Shown here in pieces: positions 43,534-55,804 of a stretch of 64,000 bases of DNA; position 1 is the first letter of the stretch, and each line of letters starts with the position of its first letter. Both the position numbers and the translations under genes were made by a program. Under the pieces are notes generated by a model, which was not told where the DNA came from, did not search any database, and saw only the letters and a program-made list of their open reading frames with translations. The stretch comes from Monodelphis domestica (taxonomy: Eukaryota > Chordata > Mammalia > Didelphimorphia > Didelphidae). The DNA lies in contig NC_077235.1 of the NCBI RefSeq assembly GCF_027887165.1, positions 51,795,895-51,859,894 on the forward strand, read 5' to 3'.

Positions 43534-44189
43534 TCATGTTGTACCTTTGTGGATTATCAAATAAGCATTTTGCATTACAAAGATGGAAGTCTATTAAAAA
43601 TGCTTTCTATAAAACAGAAGCAAAAGAACAGTATACATAATGACTACAGTAATTTAAATAAAGACAGCAGTAAAAGACAACAAAAATCAGGTCAAATACT
43701 ATGGCTAATGGTTCAGTGGTTCCAGACAAGTGAGGTTAAAAGAGTCTTACTTCTTTGCTGTTAAGAAATGGTAAATTATAAGAGTGGAATAGTATACAAG
43801 TTGTTAAATAAAATCTCTATATTAGTTTTGCTTGTTTTTTTTTTCTCATGGAAAGGTCCTGTGGGAGGGTTGAGTTGTTTATTGGGATGTGATTGATGCA
43901 TCAACACAAAGTGTATCAGTGAAAAAAATTTAAAGCCCTTCTAAAAATTGAGGCTTTATGTCTTGACTGTAACAATAAAAACAAAGGCATACTGAATATT
44001 CCTGCTAATAGCATGAAATTGGATTACTCATCAACACTTGTCCACACAGTTTCCCATGCAAATTTCTAAGAAGAGGTAAAGGGGAAAGTGAAAGAGTATT
44101 GACACCTGCTGTTGTTCTATCCATCAGAAGACAAAGAAAGAGAGAGGAGAAAGGAGCAGGCAATCAATGTGTTCTCAAATATTTCTTAC
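43534..44189. other. No recognised feature
   Basis: About 650 bp of AT-rich non-coding sequence without a clear repeat or gene. Confidence 0.4.
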
Positions 44190-44445
44190 TTTTTTGTTGT
44201 TTAGTTTTTTTCAGTCATGTACAACTCTTGTAACTTCTCTTTGAGGTTTCTTGGAAAAGATCCTGGAGTAGTTTGCCATTTTCTTCTCCATCTCATTTTA
44301 CAGATGAGGAAACTGAGGCAAACAGGGTGAACTAACTTGCCCAGGGTCACATGACTAGAAAGTTTCTGAGGCCCTATTTGAATTTAAGCCTTCCTGACAT
44401 CATGCCCAGCATTCTATCTGCTGCACTACCCAGCTTCCCTACTTT
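44190..44445 (-). mobile_element. RTE-tailed SINE
   Basis: Opposite orientation to the copy at 34530. The tail 'tcagtcatgtacaactcttg' is at the left, then 'tggagtagtttgccattttc', CORE-like 'cagatgaggaaactgaggca' and the tRNA-like head near 44440. Confidence 0.75.
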
Positions 44446-44699
44446 CGGTCAAATCAGGTCATAAACAGTTGTCTTTTTCTTTGTTTCTGTAGATTGTTCC
44501 ATTGGATTGGAAGCAAAAATGCCTAAATGATATGGCAAATCAGAGAGCCATTGGATAGTGCTTTCTCTCCTTGATAGGACAAGTCAGTTTTGCATCAAGA
44601 AAAATAGTAAACCTCGTCAATCAATCCAGTCACATGACTTATGTACTCTTTTCTGAATCTTGTTCTGTAGCTCTTCCAATGAAGCCAAGCTTCCTTTTG
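44446..44699. other. No recognised feature
   Basis: Short non-coding spacer. Confidence 0.35.
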
Positions 44700-44885
44700 A
44701 TACTAGTAATTTATCTATCTTTAAAATTAAATTTTATTTTTCTTTCATATCTGCTTTCTCTCACCTTTCCCACCAACTGGAGAAGCAAAAAACTCTACTG
44801 TTATAAACATGTATAGTCAAGAAAAGGAATTATCACATTGACCACATCCAACAAAATATGTCTCAATCTGTACTCTGAGTCCATG
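44700..44885 (-). mobile_element. Old L1 3'UTR fragment
   Basis: 'ttaaattttatttttctttc' tail end and 'acatgtatagtcaagaaaag' follow the old L1 3'UTR on minus, ending near TGAGTCCATG where the next fragment begins in the other orientation. Confidence 0.5.
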
Positions 44886-45250
44886 TATGAACTGATGTGA
44901 GATGAAGTGAGCAGAAAAAGGAGAACAGTTTATACCATGATGACAACATTTTAACGACAAGTACTTTGAAAATGAACTCTCCTCAATGCAATGATTAGCC
45001 ATTATTCTAGAAGGCCAATGATGAGGCATTCTACATACCCATGTTCTGACAGTTGTGATGGACTCTGGATGCAGAATAAGATGTAAATTCTGCTCTTTCC
45101 CCATGATTATCAAGGGAATTCAATTTGTTTGAATATGCCAATTTTGACAATGATTTTGTTTTTCTTATTCTTTTCAGTGGAGAGGGAGGATAGGAAGAAG
45201 AGAAAAATATTTTTGTTAATTTGGAAAAAAAACAAAATAAAAAAAATTGA
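44886..45250 (+). mobile_element. Old L1 3' end, plus strand
   Basis: 'gaactgatgtgagatgaagt', 'gagcagaaaaaggagaacag' and 'ttattctagaaggccaatga' run to an A-rich tail at about 45220-45250. Adjoins an oppositely oriented L1 3'UTR; probably two insertions. Confidence 0.6.
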
Positions 45251-45389
45251 GTTTAACACATTAGAACAATGGGCAAAATATAATTTAAAAAAAACTTGAT
45301 AAACACTTGAATATCAGTACTTGGGGTAAATAAAAAATCAATTGCATAAGTACAAGATGTGAGAGACCTGGCCAGAAGGCAGTTTAATT

Positions 45390-46845
45390 CTTTGCTGCCA
45401 CAAAAAAGAACTGCTATACTTTTTATACATGTGGACCTTTTTCTTTGATCTTTTTTTGGTATAGTCCACTTAGTGGCATTGTTGGGTCAAAAAGTATACA
45501 CAATTTAGCAACTTTTGGGGCATCATTCCAAATTGCTTTTCAGAATGGCTAGACCGAATTCATAGCTCTGTCAACAGTGCATTAATGCAATCTGTTTTCC
45601 CCATAGTTCCTCTAGCATTTTTCATTTTCCATTTTTGTCAAGTTGGCCAATCTGATGGAATAGAAATTGAACTTTAGAATTGTTTTAATTTGTATTTCTC
45701 TATTAGTGGTTTAGAACATCTTTTTCATATGGCTATTGATAGTTTGAATTTCTTCCTCTGAAAACTGCCTATTCATACCCTCTGACCATTTATCAATTAG
45801 GAAATGGCTCTTATTATTATACATTTGAATCTGTTCCTTACAAGTCTTAGAAATGATACCTTTCTCAGAAAAACTTACTACAATTTAGCTGATTCTCTTT
45901 TAATTTTAGCAGCATTAGTATTATTTGTACAAAACCTTTTCAATTTTATGTAACCAAAATTGTCCACTTTACCTCTCTGATCCCCACTATTTCTTGCTTC
46001 TTGAACTCTCCCTTAACCATAGATCTGACAAGTAATTTCTTCTTGCCCCTCTAATTTGTTTATGATGTCAACCTTTATGTCTAAATCATGTACCCTTTTG
46101 GGGCTTTCTTGGTATATGGTATGAATGTAAGTCTATACATTTTTTTTCTAGTCTGCTTTTTAGTTTTCCCAGCAGTTTTTGTGGAATTGTGAGTTATCAA
46201 ATTATTTTGGTGACTACTACTTCATAGTATAGTTTGAGATCTGGTACTGCTAGGCCCCTTTCCTTCTCACTTTTTTCATTAATTCCTTTAATAATCTTGA
46301 TCTTTTATGCTTCCAGATGGATTTTGTTGGGTATTTTTTCTAGCTTTATAAAATAATTCTTTGGTTTTTGATTGGCATGGTATTGACAAAAATAAACCAA
46401 TTGTCATTTTTATTATATTGACTCTGCCTACCCATGAACAATTAGTATTTCTTTAGTTTTATTTAGATCTGTCTTTATTCATGTGAATAGTATTTTGTAA
46501 TTGTGTTCACATAATTTCTTTGTATCTTGACAAGTAGCTTCCAAGTAGTTTATATTTTCTGTAACAATTTAAATGGAACTTCATCTTTTCCTTCTGGATT
46601 TTGTAAGTAATATACAAAAATGTTGATGAGATGTGTGGATTTACTTTATATCCTGTCACTATGCTGAAGTTGTTAATTATTTCAATTAGTTTTTTACTTG
46701 ACTCTCTAGGGTTGTCTAAGTTTGCTTTCATATCACCCACAAAACTGATCATTTTGTTTCCCCTCTGCTTGTGCTTACTTATTTCTTCATTTCTTTTCTT
46801 GTCTTATTGCTATAGCTAGCATTTTCCACACTAGGTTGAAATGTG
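45390..46845 (-). mobile_element. Old L1, ORF2 C-terminal half
   Basis: On minus, from 'ttggcattgttgggtcaaaa'-like Cys-domain sequence through the segment equivalent to RT ('ctagggttgtctaagtttgc' near 46700). Only one short frame survives (46507-46752: NLDNPRESSKKLIEIINNFS). Much more decayed than copies 2-7, so an older L1 lineage. Confidence 0.75.
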
Positions 46846-46854
46846 TGATGGGAA

Positions 46855-47085
46855 TAGTATAAAGGAAAAAAATGCAGAAAGACATCAGAACTCTTATCAA
46901 TGTAATGATTAACTATCACTTCAGTAAACTGTTAGCAAAGACTGCCTCCCTCCTCTCAGCAGTGAGGTTTATAGGTGAGGAATGAGGCATCCATTATCAG
47001 ACACAGTCAATGCAATGGTAAGTTTTATCTGTACTTCTTAGTTTCAAGCAAGGACTCTGTTTGGAGGCAAGTCACTGGAAAGACA
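46855..47085 (+). mobile_element. Old L1/LINE 3'UTR fragment, plus strand
   Basis: 'aaaaaatgcagaaagacatc', 'ggaatgaggcatccattatc' and 'gacacagtcaatgcaatggt' recall an old L1 3'UTR. Weak. Confidence 0.4.
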
Positions 47086-47204
47086 TAGGATGTACAAAAT
47101 AGATAATCAAGAAAACATTGATTTAGTTTAAAAAGAAATATGAATGGTAGGTGTAAGCAGGCAGCAGTATCTCTGCATGAGAGGTAACAACAACATTATC
47201 CCAG

Positions 47205-47365
47205 GGTAGTGAAAACAGTGCTGGATTTGGAAAAAAGAGGACCTAGATTTAAATCCTAGTGTGCTACCTCTAACTGTGTAACTTGGGGAAATCACTTAAC
47301 CTCTCAAATCCTCAGATTTCCCAACCGATGGTTAGACTAGAATATCTGTGAGATAATTATGAGGA
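47205..47365 (+). mobile_element. THER/MIR-type SINE
   Basis: 'agtgctggatttggaaaaaa', 'aaatcctagtgtgctacctc' and 'gaaatcacttaacctctcaa' in plus order. Confidence 0.6.
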
Positions 47366-47399
47366 AAGGCTCATTATAATGGCCCCTGGAGGCATAGGA

Positions 47400-47560
47400 A
47401 AGAGCTTGAGTCATAATATTCTAGACTGAGAAAGGAAGAGACCACAGAAGTTATCTAATCCAATCCTTTTATTTTCAAGGTGAGGAAAATGAAGCCCGTT
47501 TTAGGGCAAGTGACTTATCCAGGGCACATAGCTAATAAGTAGAAGAGCTGAGATATGAAA
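47400..47560 (-). mobile_element. MIR fragment, target of the younger SINE
   Basis: 'attctagactgagaaaggaa' and 'gatatgaaattagatcttt' are the remains of a minus-strand MIR; the next SINE inserted at its end. Confidence 0.45.
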
Positions 47561-47773
47561 TTAGATCTTTTTATTCTTTTTTAACCCTTAACTTCTGACT
47601 TAGAAGCAATACCATGTATTGATTCCAAGAAGAGCAGTAAGGGTTAGGTGACTGTCCGGAGTCACTGAGCTAGGAAGGGTCTGAGGTCAAATTTGAACCC
47701 AGGACCTCCTGTTTCTAGGCCTGCTCTCAATCCACTGAGCAACTCAGCTGTCCTTAGATCTTTTTATTCTTTT
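47561..47773 (-). mobile_element. MAR1-type SINE with perfect 20-bp target-site duplications
   Basis: TTAGATCTTTTTATTCTTTT occurs exactly at 47561-47580 and 47754-47773. The SINE body (47581-47753) is on minus with head 'gctgagttgctcagtggatt' and B box 'gggttcaaatttga'. The long perfect duplication marks an L1-driven insertion of fairly recent date. Confidence 0.95.
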
Positions 47774-48364
47774 GGGAATTGGAACAGACATTGCTTGAGG
47801 CCGGTGAATAGAGTAGGCACACATTTACAGTGGATGGAAGTGAATGGTTTGTAGATATCCTGTAGCCATACATTCATTTCCCTTCAGCAACAGTGGAGAC
47901 ACCAGAAGAAAGTAATGATTCTGATTAGCTGGTCATGTGTATTGGTTAAGAATTCTCTCCCTAAACATGGTTCTGAAAAGTACTACTTTCTATTCTGTTT
48001 ATTTTCTTGTGGCATACTCTTTTTTTATTTAGATATGGTATCCAGCTTGAGTTATCAGTCATGTTTTTAATATCTTATAGACATCAGTGGTGAAGTTTGT
48101 TTTATCCCAAGTCACAGTTAATTTGTATTCAGTACTCCAAAAAATCCATGATTTTTCTCATTGTGGGTAATCCCTCCACTAGTACATGCTGACTGTACAT
48201 CTTAGTAGATAATTTCAAAAGTTGCTGTGAACAAACATTCATTTTCTGGTGGTCAGCCCATTGGTGATGAGCTTTTCTGAGGCTGGGACTCAGGCAACTT
48301 TAAAAGGTCCAATGCATCTCTTGGCCCATACTTGAGTTGAAATTAAGCTGAAATCTACCGCTCT
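47774..48364. other. Non-coding; contains unclassified repeat copy at 48080-48300
   Basis: No gene. 48080-48300 pairs with 30490-30700 (see that entry). Confidence 0.4.
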
Positions 48365-48605
48365 ATTGGAGACAGCATGGTGGTACAGTGGATAATGCTA
48401 GATTTGGAATCAGGTACTTACTAATTGTATAACCCAAGGCAAGTTACTTCACATCTGCATGCCTCAATTTCCCCATCAGTAAAATAGGGATAATAATATG
48501 CATTTCCCTCATAAAATTGTTGTGAAGATTAAATGAGATTGTATTTGTAAATGGCTTTGCAAACTTTAAATTGCCATATAAATGCTATCTATTATCTTTA
48601 TTATT
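48365..48605 (+). mobile_element. THER1-type SINE, full length
   Basis: Head 'agcatggtggtacagtggat', CORE 'tgcctcaatttccccatcag', then the THER 3' end 'tgttgtgaagattaaatgag' and 'gctttgcaaactttaaattg'. All parts in order. Confidence 0.8.
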
Positions 48606-48649
48606 TGTAATTTCTACCTTTTTCTCCTGGTTCTATCCTCAAAGGTCAG

Positions 48650-49164
48650 GCAAAGAATTCCTTTTTGGGGCGTACACAGAGATTTTTTTTTGCTTGGAAG
48701 GATCTATCAGAGTTAGGGACCTGCTGGCAAAGGCTTTAATATCCCTAGCGCTTGTTCCTAGGAAGAGATATGAAATAAAGACTTGAGGAGGACCTAGGAA
48801 ATTATCTTTTGTGAGTTCTCAACATGGTTTCAGAGGAGCTAAAGAGCAGAAGCCAAGCAGGTGAGGGAAGAGTTTCTTCATATCTAGGTCAGGAGATCTG
48901 AGGTCTAAGAGACTTGGGTATGGTGGTAGTAGTGTCAGGTAAAAAGGACAATGAATTACAGAGTGTTGAAGGAACCTCAGACACTACCCACTCTTCTGAT
49001 GATTGAGGCAGCTGAGGCCTAGAGATATGCAGTGACTTGTCCAGTGTCACAAGGAGTTGTAGAGCTAGAATTCTGCCCTAGGTCTCCTGACTTCATGCCC
49101 AAGGCATCTTCTTCTACTATGTTGTCTCTGTAGGGATAAAGTTTACAGGATAGAGTGGGAGATC
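48650..49164 (-). repeat. Paralogous segment B, left of the L1
   Basis: Similar to 34360-35100 ('gaggacctaggaaattatct' versus 'gaagacctaggaaagtatct'; 'gaagagtttcttcatatcta' versus 'gaagagtttcttcacatgta'). Includes a MIR at 48930-49130 shared with segment A. Continues at 53910 after the L1. Confidence 0.6.
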
Positions 49165-49319
49165 AAAAATTAAAGTATAATATGTATCCCTATAAGAAAA
49201 GAGGTCAGGGCAGCTAGAAGAATTACACTTAGAGGGAACAGTGACAAACTGTATAGGATGAAATGCCAAGATATAAATATGGATATAGACATATGTATGT
49301 ATAAATAGATATATGTGTG

Positions 49320-49323
<4 letters not shown>

Positions 49324-49363
<40 letters not shown>
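49324..49363 (+). repeat. (AC)n microsatellite within L1 spacer
   Basis: About 20 AC units followed by a TA run. It lies where L1 copy 2 has mixed TA/CA repeats. The small frames coding for poly-Val/Cys or Thr/His here are artefacts of the repeat. Confidence 0.95.
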
Positions 49364-49375
<12 letters not shown>

Positions 49376-49814
49376 CAACTAGAGATAAAAAAGAGGTTAA
49401 TACTAAAAGAAATGGGAAAAGAAACAAAAGGGGGTAAGTTTATATTTCACAAAGAAGCTAATAGGGGGAGAACATCAATACACTGGAAGGGTAAAGAGGT
49501 TGGAGATAGGAAATTCTCAGCTCTTGTGGGCATTGAAATTGACTTAAACAATCCAATCCATTGGGGCAGAGAATTGATTTGCACCCTATAGGGAAGTAGA
49601 AGGGTAACAAATGGACTGGTAGGGAGGGAAGCAGTACAAGGGAGGGAGAGGGTGGGGGTAGTTTAAAAAGACTGTAAAGAAAATAAGGGGGATATAAGAA
49701 GGGAGGGGAGTAGAAAGGGAAATAAAATAAGGGTGGGAATTAGGGGACTGATTAAAAACAAAACATTGGTATAGAAGGAAATAGTGAAAGAAGAAAAGGC
49801 AGGACTAGGAGTAG

Positions 49815-52800
49815 AAATCAAAATTCTGGGAAATACACAGCTGGTAATCATAACTCTGAATGTGAATGGAATGAACTCACCCATAAAACGCAAGTGAATA
49901 GCAGAGTAGATTAGAATCCAAAACCCTACCAAATTCTGTCTACAAGAAACACATATGAGGAAGGTAGACGCACAAAGGGTAAAAGTAAGAGGATGGAGCC
50001 AAATCTATTGGGCATCAACTGATAAAAAGAAGGCAGGAGTCACAATAATGATATCTGACAAAGTCAAAGTAAAAATAGGTCTAGTTAAAAGAGATAGGGA
50101 AGGTAATTACATCCTGGTAAAAGACAGTATAGATAATGAGGAAATATCAGTACTCAACATGTATGCACCAAATGGCATAGCATCCAAATTTCTAAAGGAG
50201 AAACTAGTGGAGCTCAAGGATGAAATAGATAGAAAAACTATACTAATGGGAGACCTGAACCTTCCTCTATCAGAACTAGATAAACCAAAAGAAAAAATAA
50301 ATAAGAAATAGATAAGAGAAATGAATGAAATCTTAGAAAAATTAGAGTTATTATTATTATTATTATTAGAGATATGTGGAGATTGGCCATGTATTAGGGC
50401 ATAAAAACATTGCAAACAAGTGCAAAAGAGCAGAAATAATAAATGCAACATTCTCAGACCACAATGCAATGAAAATAATATTTAGTAAGGGCATATGGAG
50501 AGGTAAATCAAAAATTAATTGGAAATTAAACAATGTGATTCTCCAAAATCGGTTAGTTAAAGAACAAATCATAGAAACAATTAAGAACTTCACTGAAGAA
50601 AATGACAATGATGAGACATCCTTTCAAAATCTATGGGATGCAGCCAAAACAGTACTCAGGGGAAAATTCATATCCTTGAGTTCATATATTAATAAATTAG
50701 AGAGGGCAGAGGTCAATGAATTGGGCAGGCAAATTAAAAAAACTAGAAAGTGAGCAAATTTAAAATCCTCAGATGAAGACTAAATTAGAGATCCTAAAAA
50801 TCAAAGGAGAAATTAATAAAGTTGAAAGTCAAAGAACTATTGATTTAATAAATAAGACTATAAGCTGGTACTTTGAAAAAACAAATAAGATAGACAAAGT
50901 ACTCGTCAATCTAATTAAAAAATGGAAAGAAGAAAACCAAATTGATAGTTTCCAAGATGTAAAGGGAGACCTCACCTCTAATGAAGAGGAAATTAAGGCA
51001 ATCATTAAAAATTATTATGCCCAATTATGCAGCAATAAATATGGTAATATAGGTAATATGGATGAATATTTACAAAAATATAAATTGCCTAGACTAACAG
51101 AGGAAGAAATAGACTACCTAAACAACCCTATATCAGAAAAAAGAAATTGAACAAGCCATCAAAGAACTCCCTAAGAAAAAATTTCCAGGTCCAGATGGAT
51201 TCACAAATGAATTCTATCAAACAGTCAAAGAACAACTAATCCCAATATTATACAAACTATTTGACAGAATAAGCCAAGAAGGAGTTCTACCAAATTCCTT
51301 TTATGACACAAATATGGTGCTTATTCCAAAGCCAGACAGGTCAAAAACAGAGAAAAAAAACTATAGACCAATCTCCTTAATGAATATAGATGCAAAAATC
51401 TTAAATAGGATACTAGCAAAAAGACTCCAGCAAGTGATCATGAGGGTTATTCACTATGACCAGATAGGATTCATACCAGGAATGCAAGGATGATTCAATA
51501 TTAGGAAAACCATCCACATAATTGACCATATTAACAAGCAAACTGACAAAAATCACATAATTATCTCAATAGATGCAGAAAAAGCCTTGGATGTAATACA
51601 ACACTCATTCCTATTGAAAACACTAGAAAGCATAGGAATAGAAGGGTCTTTCCTAAAAATAACAAACAATATATATCTAAAACCATCAGCAAACATGATC
51701 TGCAATGGGGATAAACTAGAAGCCTTCCCAATAAGATCAGGAGTGAAACAAGGATGTCCATGATCACCTCTATTATTTAACACTGTACTATAAACACTAG
51801 CTGTAGCAATTAGAGAAGCAAAAGAAATTGAAGGTATTAAAATAGGTAATGAGGAGTCCAAGCTACCACTCTTTGCAGATGATATGATGATCTACTTAAA
51901 GAACCCCAGAGAGTCAAACCAAAGTTGCAGGATACAAAATAAACCCACATAAGTCATCAGCATTTCTATATATCCCCAACACATCTCAGCAGCAAGAATT
52001 AGAAAGAGAAATTCCATTTAAAATCACCCTAGATAATATAAAATACTTCTGCTGAGACAAACACAGGAACTATATGAACACAACCACAAAACACTCCCCA
52101 CACAATTAAAACTAGATCTAAACAATTGAAAAAACATTGATTGCGCATGGATAGGATGAGCTAACATAATAAAAATGACAATCCTACCCAAATTAATTTA
52201 GTTATTTAGTTCCATAACTATTGAACTACTAAAAAACTTTTTTTACTGAATTAGAAAAAACCATAACAATGTTCGTTTGGAAGAACAAACGATCAAGAAT
52301 ATCCAGGGAAGTCATGGGAAAAATGCAAAGGAAGGAGGCCTTGCAGTCTCAGCTCTCAAACTATACTATAAAGCAGTGGTCATCAAAAGAATTTGGTACT
52401 GGCTATGAGACAGAAAGGAGGATCAGTGGAATAGACTTGGGGTAAGTGACCTCAGTAAGATAGTCTATGATAAGCCCAAAGATCCTAGCTTTTGGGACCA
52501 AAATCCACTATTTGATTAAAAACTGCTGGGAAATTTGGAAAGCAGTATGGGAGAGATTAAGTTTGGATCAATATCTCACACCCTACACCAAGATAAACTC
52601 AGAATGGGTGAATTACCTGAATATAAAGAAGGAAACTATCAGCAAATTAGGTGAACACAGAATAGTATACATGTCAGATCTTTGGGAAAGGAAAGACTTT
52701 AAAAGCAAGCAAGAGCTAGAAAAAATCACAAAACATAAAATCAATAATTTTGATTACATCAAATTAAAAAGGTTTTATACAAACAAAACCAATGCAACCA

Positions 52801-53547
52801 AAATTAGAAGGGAAGCAACAAGTTGGGAAACAATCTTCTTAACACAAACCTCTGACAAAGGTCTAATTACTCAAATTCATAAAGAGCTAAACCAATTGTA
52901 CAAAAAAATCAAGCCATTCTCCAATTGATAAATGGGCAAGGGACATGAATAGGCAATTTTAAGATAAAGAAATCAAAACTATTAATAAGTACATGAAAAA
53001 GTGTTCTAAATCTCTTATAATCAGAGAGATTCAAATCAAGACAACTCTGAGGTATCACGTCACACCTATCAGATTGGCTAACGTGACAGCAAAGGAAAGT
53101 AATGAATGCTGGAGGGGATGTGGCAAAGTTGGGACATTAATGCATTGCTGGTGGAGTTGTGAATTGATCCAACCATTCTGGAGGGCAATTTGGAACTATG
53201 CCCAAAGGGTGCTAAAAGAATGCCTGCCCTTTGATCCAGCCATAGCACTGCTGGGTTTGTACCCCAAAGAGACAATAAAGAAGAAGACCTGTACAAGAAT
53301 ATTCATAGCTGTGCACTTTGTAGTGGCAAAAAATTGGAAAATGAAGGGATGCCCTTCAATTGGAGAATGGCTGAACAAATTATGTTATCTGTTGGTGATA
53401 GAATACTATAGTGCTCAAAGGAATAATGAACTGGAGAAATTCCATGTGAACTGGCATGACCTCCAGGAATTAATGCAGAGTGAGAGGAGCAGAACCAGGG
53501 GAACATTATACACAGAGACTGATACACTGTGGTACAATCAAATGTAA
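49815..53547 (+). pseudogene. L1 ORF2 of copy 7, broken
   Basis: In order: endonuclease at 49955-50311 (RVKVRGWSQIYWAS, VLNMYAPNGIASKF, GDLNLPLSELD); linker frames 50376-50753 and 50773-51150; RT region 51150-52050 with an FADD-coding stretch near 51875-51890 but interrupted frames; post-RT at 52467-52928; Cys-rich end at 52993-53547 ([18 protein letters not shown]). At least half a dozen frame breaks. An ATT-type run at 50350-50369 replaces part of the linker. Start position approximate. Confidence 0.85.
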
Positions 53548-53909
53548 TGGACTTCTCCATTAGTGGCAATGCAGTGATCCTGAACAACTTGGAGGAATCT
53601 ACAAGAAAAACCACTATCCACATTCAGAGGAAACACTGTGGGGGTAAAGAACAAAGAAAAACAACTGGTTGATTACATGGGTCTGGGGGGATATGGCTGG
53701 GGATGTAGATTCTAATTGAACATCCTAATGCAAACATCAACAACATGGAAATAGGTTATGATCAAGGACACATGTTATACCCAGTGAAATTGCGTGTCGG
53801 CTGCAGGAAGGATGGGAGGAGGGGAGGGAGGGAAATAATGTGATTCTTGTAACCAAGGAATAATGTTCTAAATTGACCAAATAAATTAATTTAAAAAATT
53901 AAAGTATAA

Positions 53910-54302
53910 TTACAAGTAAGACTATAGAGTTAGGTTTGTGGGGAGGGGGAGTGAATAGGCTGGTGGGTTTTGGAGAAAGAAAAAGTGAGGTACTCACTGA
54001 GGTCTTCGGATCAGCCCAAACCACAGATGTAGAATATATTTCTCTTCTTGAATCAATCTCATGGACACCTCCTAGTCAGAGACTCTGGAGAAGAGCCAAC
54101 ATCCAGGGAGACCTTCAGTCTATGTGGGATGGAAATTTTCAGTTCCCTGACCTGTAAAATCCATACAGCAAAGGACAGTGATTAGACTTACCAGGAGCCT
54201 GGAAATGCCTTGGAGCCCTGACTATGGTTCTATTGCATTTACAGCTGTGAAATCCCTGGAACTGATCTGAGTAGTCTTCCTTATGTTCCCCTCAAAACTC
54301 CA
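53910..54302 (-). repeat. Conserved core, copy B (53998-54302), with possible 53-nt exon
   Basis: About 94% identical to 35188-35495 by eye. On minus, 54192-54244 has an AG at 54245-54246 and a GTAAGT donor at 54191-54186. Homology to the other copies stops at about 54305. The left part (53910-53997) is the less conserved flank. Confidence 0.65.
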
Positions 54303-54599
54303 GAAATACTTCAGGGACATGCTCCATGCCCTTCACACATTAGTTGGAAAAAATTCATCAGTGTCCAGATGATATTGAGGCCTTACACAAATTACCTAGC
54401 AAAGGATTTAACATCTGGTCATGCTTATTCCCTTTGGGCACATCTGTCTGGTTGTGTGTGTATGTATGTGTGTGTCTGTAAAGGGGCTGAGGCTTGTATA
54501 TGAGAAATGCAGAATGTTCCCAAATGTGCCAAAATACCAGACCTGGGTACTCAAGAAAGACCTGGATGTCATATTCCAGGCCTCACTTTGACCAAGGAT
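54303..54599. other. No recognised feature
   Basis: Non-coding spacer with a short TG-rich run near 54455-54480. Confidence 0.4.
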
Positions 54600-55170
54600 C
54601 TTGGGATCATAGAATGTCAAAACTGGAAAGGGACTTGGTGATCATTTAGTCTAATCCCTTTAGTTTACAAGTAAATAACCTTGACCTTCAGTGAGGAGGA
54701 AGGATCTTACCTACCCCTCACTGTTCCAAGGAAACAAGAGGCAATATCCCTTTATAAGTGATCATCTACAAGAACATCTTCAGTGTGAGAGAAACTACCA
54801 CCTCCCAAGGAAGTCCATTTTGCTCTGGGACAGCTCTCTGGGTTAGGAAGTCTTTCCTGCTATCCAGCTTAAACTTACTCCTTTGCAACTTCCACCCATG
54901 GCTCCTGGTTCTGTCAAATAGCTGTCATTCTTCTTTCACAGGATAATGCTACAAATACTTGACAATAGAGAAGATGTTTCTCCCTAGGCCTTCTGTTCTC
55001 CAGACTAAACATCCCTAATTCTTTCTGCCAATCCTTGTATGACATGTACTCCAGTCCTATTATTGCCCCGTTCAACCTACCTTAGCATGCATTTCAGCTT
55101 ATCAATATCCTTTCTAAAAAGAGGCTTCTAGAACTGGACACCAGATAGTTTCTTACCATGCTAAATTGTT
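54600..55170 (-). mobile_element. L3/CR1 3' end
   Basis: On plus: 'ggatcatagaatgtcaaaac', 'tctgggacagctctctgggt', 'cacccatggctcctggttct', 'ttctgttctccagactaaac', 'agcttatcaatatcctttct'. This is the full CR1 3' order on minus, ending near the coding tail. Confidence 0.8.
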
Positions 55171-55804
55171 CTTTTTCCACATATGTTCTGTGCCCAAAAT
55201 TCATGCCAAATATATAAATATATGTATGTGTGTATGTATGTATCTATATATTTAATTTGTTTTTACTATAAATTAGGCATATATTCAGAGTCTAGTCTGG
55301 CAGACACTTTGTATTAGAATTTCCGACATTTGAATACCAGTTCAAAGAGAATGTTTATAGCATTTGTTTGGTTAAAATGCTTCCGAGTACCTTGGTATGG
55401 TGATATTAGTAAATCAAAGACAGGAAAAAGATGGAGCTTTAGAACGAGAATGTGAGAGAAGACATGGAAACATGGAAACAGCCTCACACAAAGCAAGAGA
55501 GGCCTTACTATTGATGTGATCTCACAAAAAGAGAGCAGCCCAGTGGAAAACTCCATCTGTGGAGGAAAAATATGAGCCTTCCTTTTACTAGTACTGTGAA
55601 TCCTACTGAATGTATCAATCAGGAGGGAAGGTAGAACCCATCAGAAAGGAGGGTTGTTTGATGCTTTCTGGAAAGTTGAAGAAAGCTATTTTGATTGGTT
55701 ATGTGCTCCAGGATGAGTCCTTTTTGCATTTTCTGTCACATTAAATAAAACTTGTCTTATATTAGGCCATGGAAGCCTCTGCTTAAAGATATCCCATGAG
55801 GATT
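55171..55804. other. No gene; TA/TG-rich tract at 55206-55250
   Basis: AT-rich spacer. The alternating tract is low-complexity. No repeat family recognised beyond that. Confidence 0.4.

Larger units (their letters stand above)
49165..53909 (+). mobile_element. L1 (copy 7), ORF1-less, with perfect target-site duplications
   Basis: AAAAATTAAAGTATAA flanks it exactly at 49165-49180 and 53894-53909; the L1 body is 49181-53893. The 5' truncation is in the inter-ORF spacer, so ORF1 and the promoter are missing and ORF2 is represented end to end. The insertion splits paralogous segment B. It reads against the strand of most other L1 copies here. Confidence 0.95.

Noticed and set aside
44700-45250. 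Twin-primed (5'-inverted) single L1 insertion
   Set aside because: Both oppositely oriented parts are 3'UTR-type sequence with their own tail ends, so two separate insertions fit better.
49117-49591. Overlapping frames with poly-Val/Cys or Thr/His
   Set aside because: Translations of the (AC)n microsatellite inside L1.
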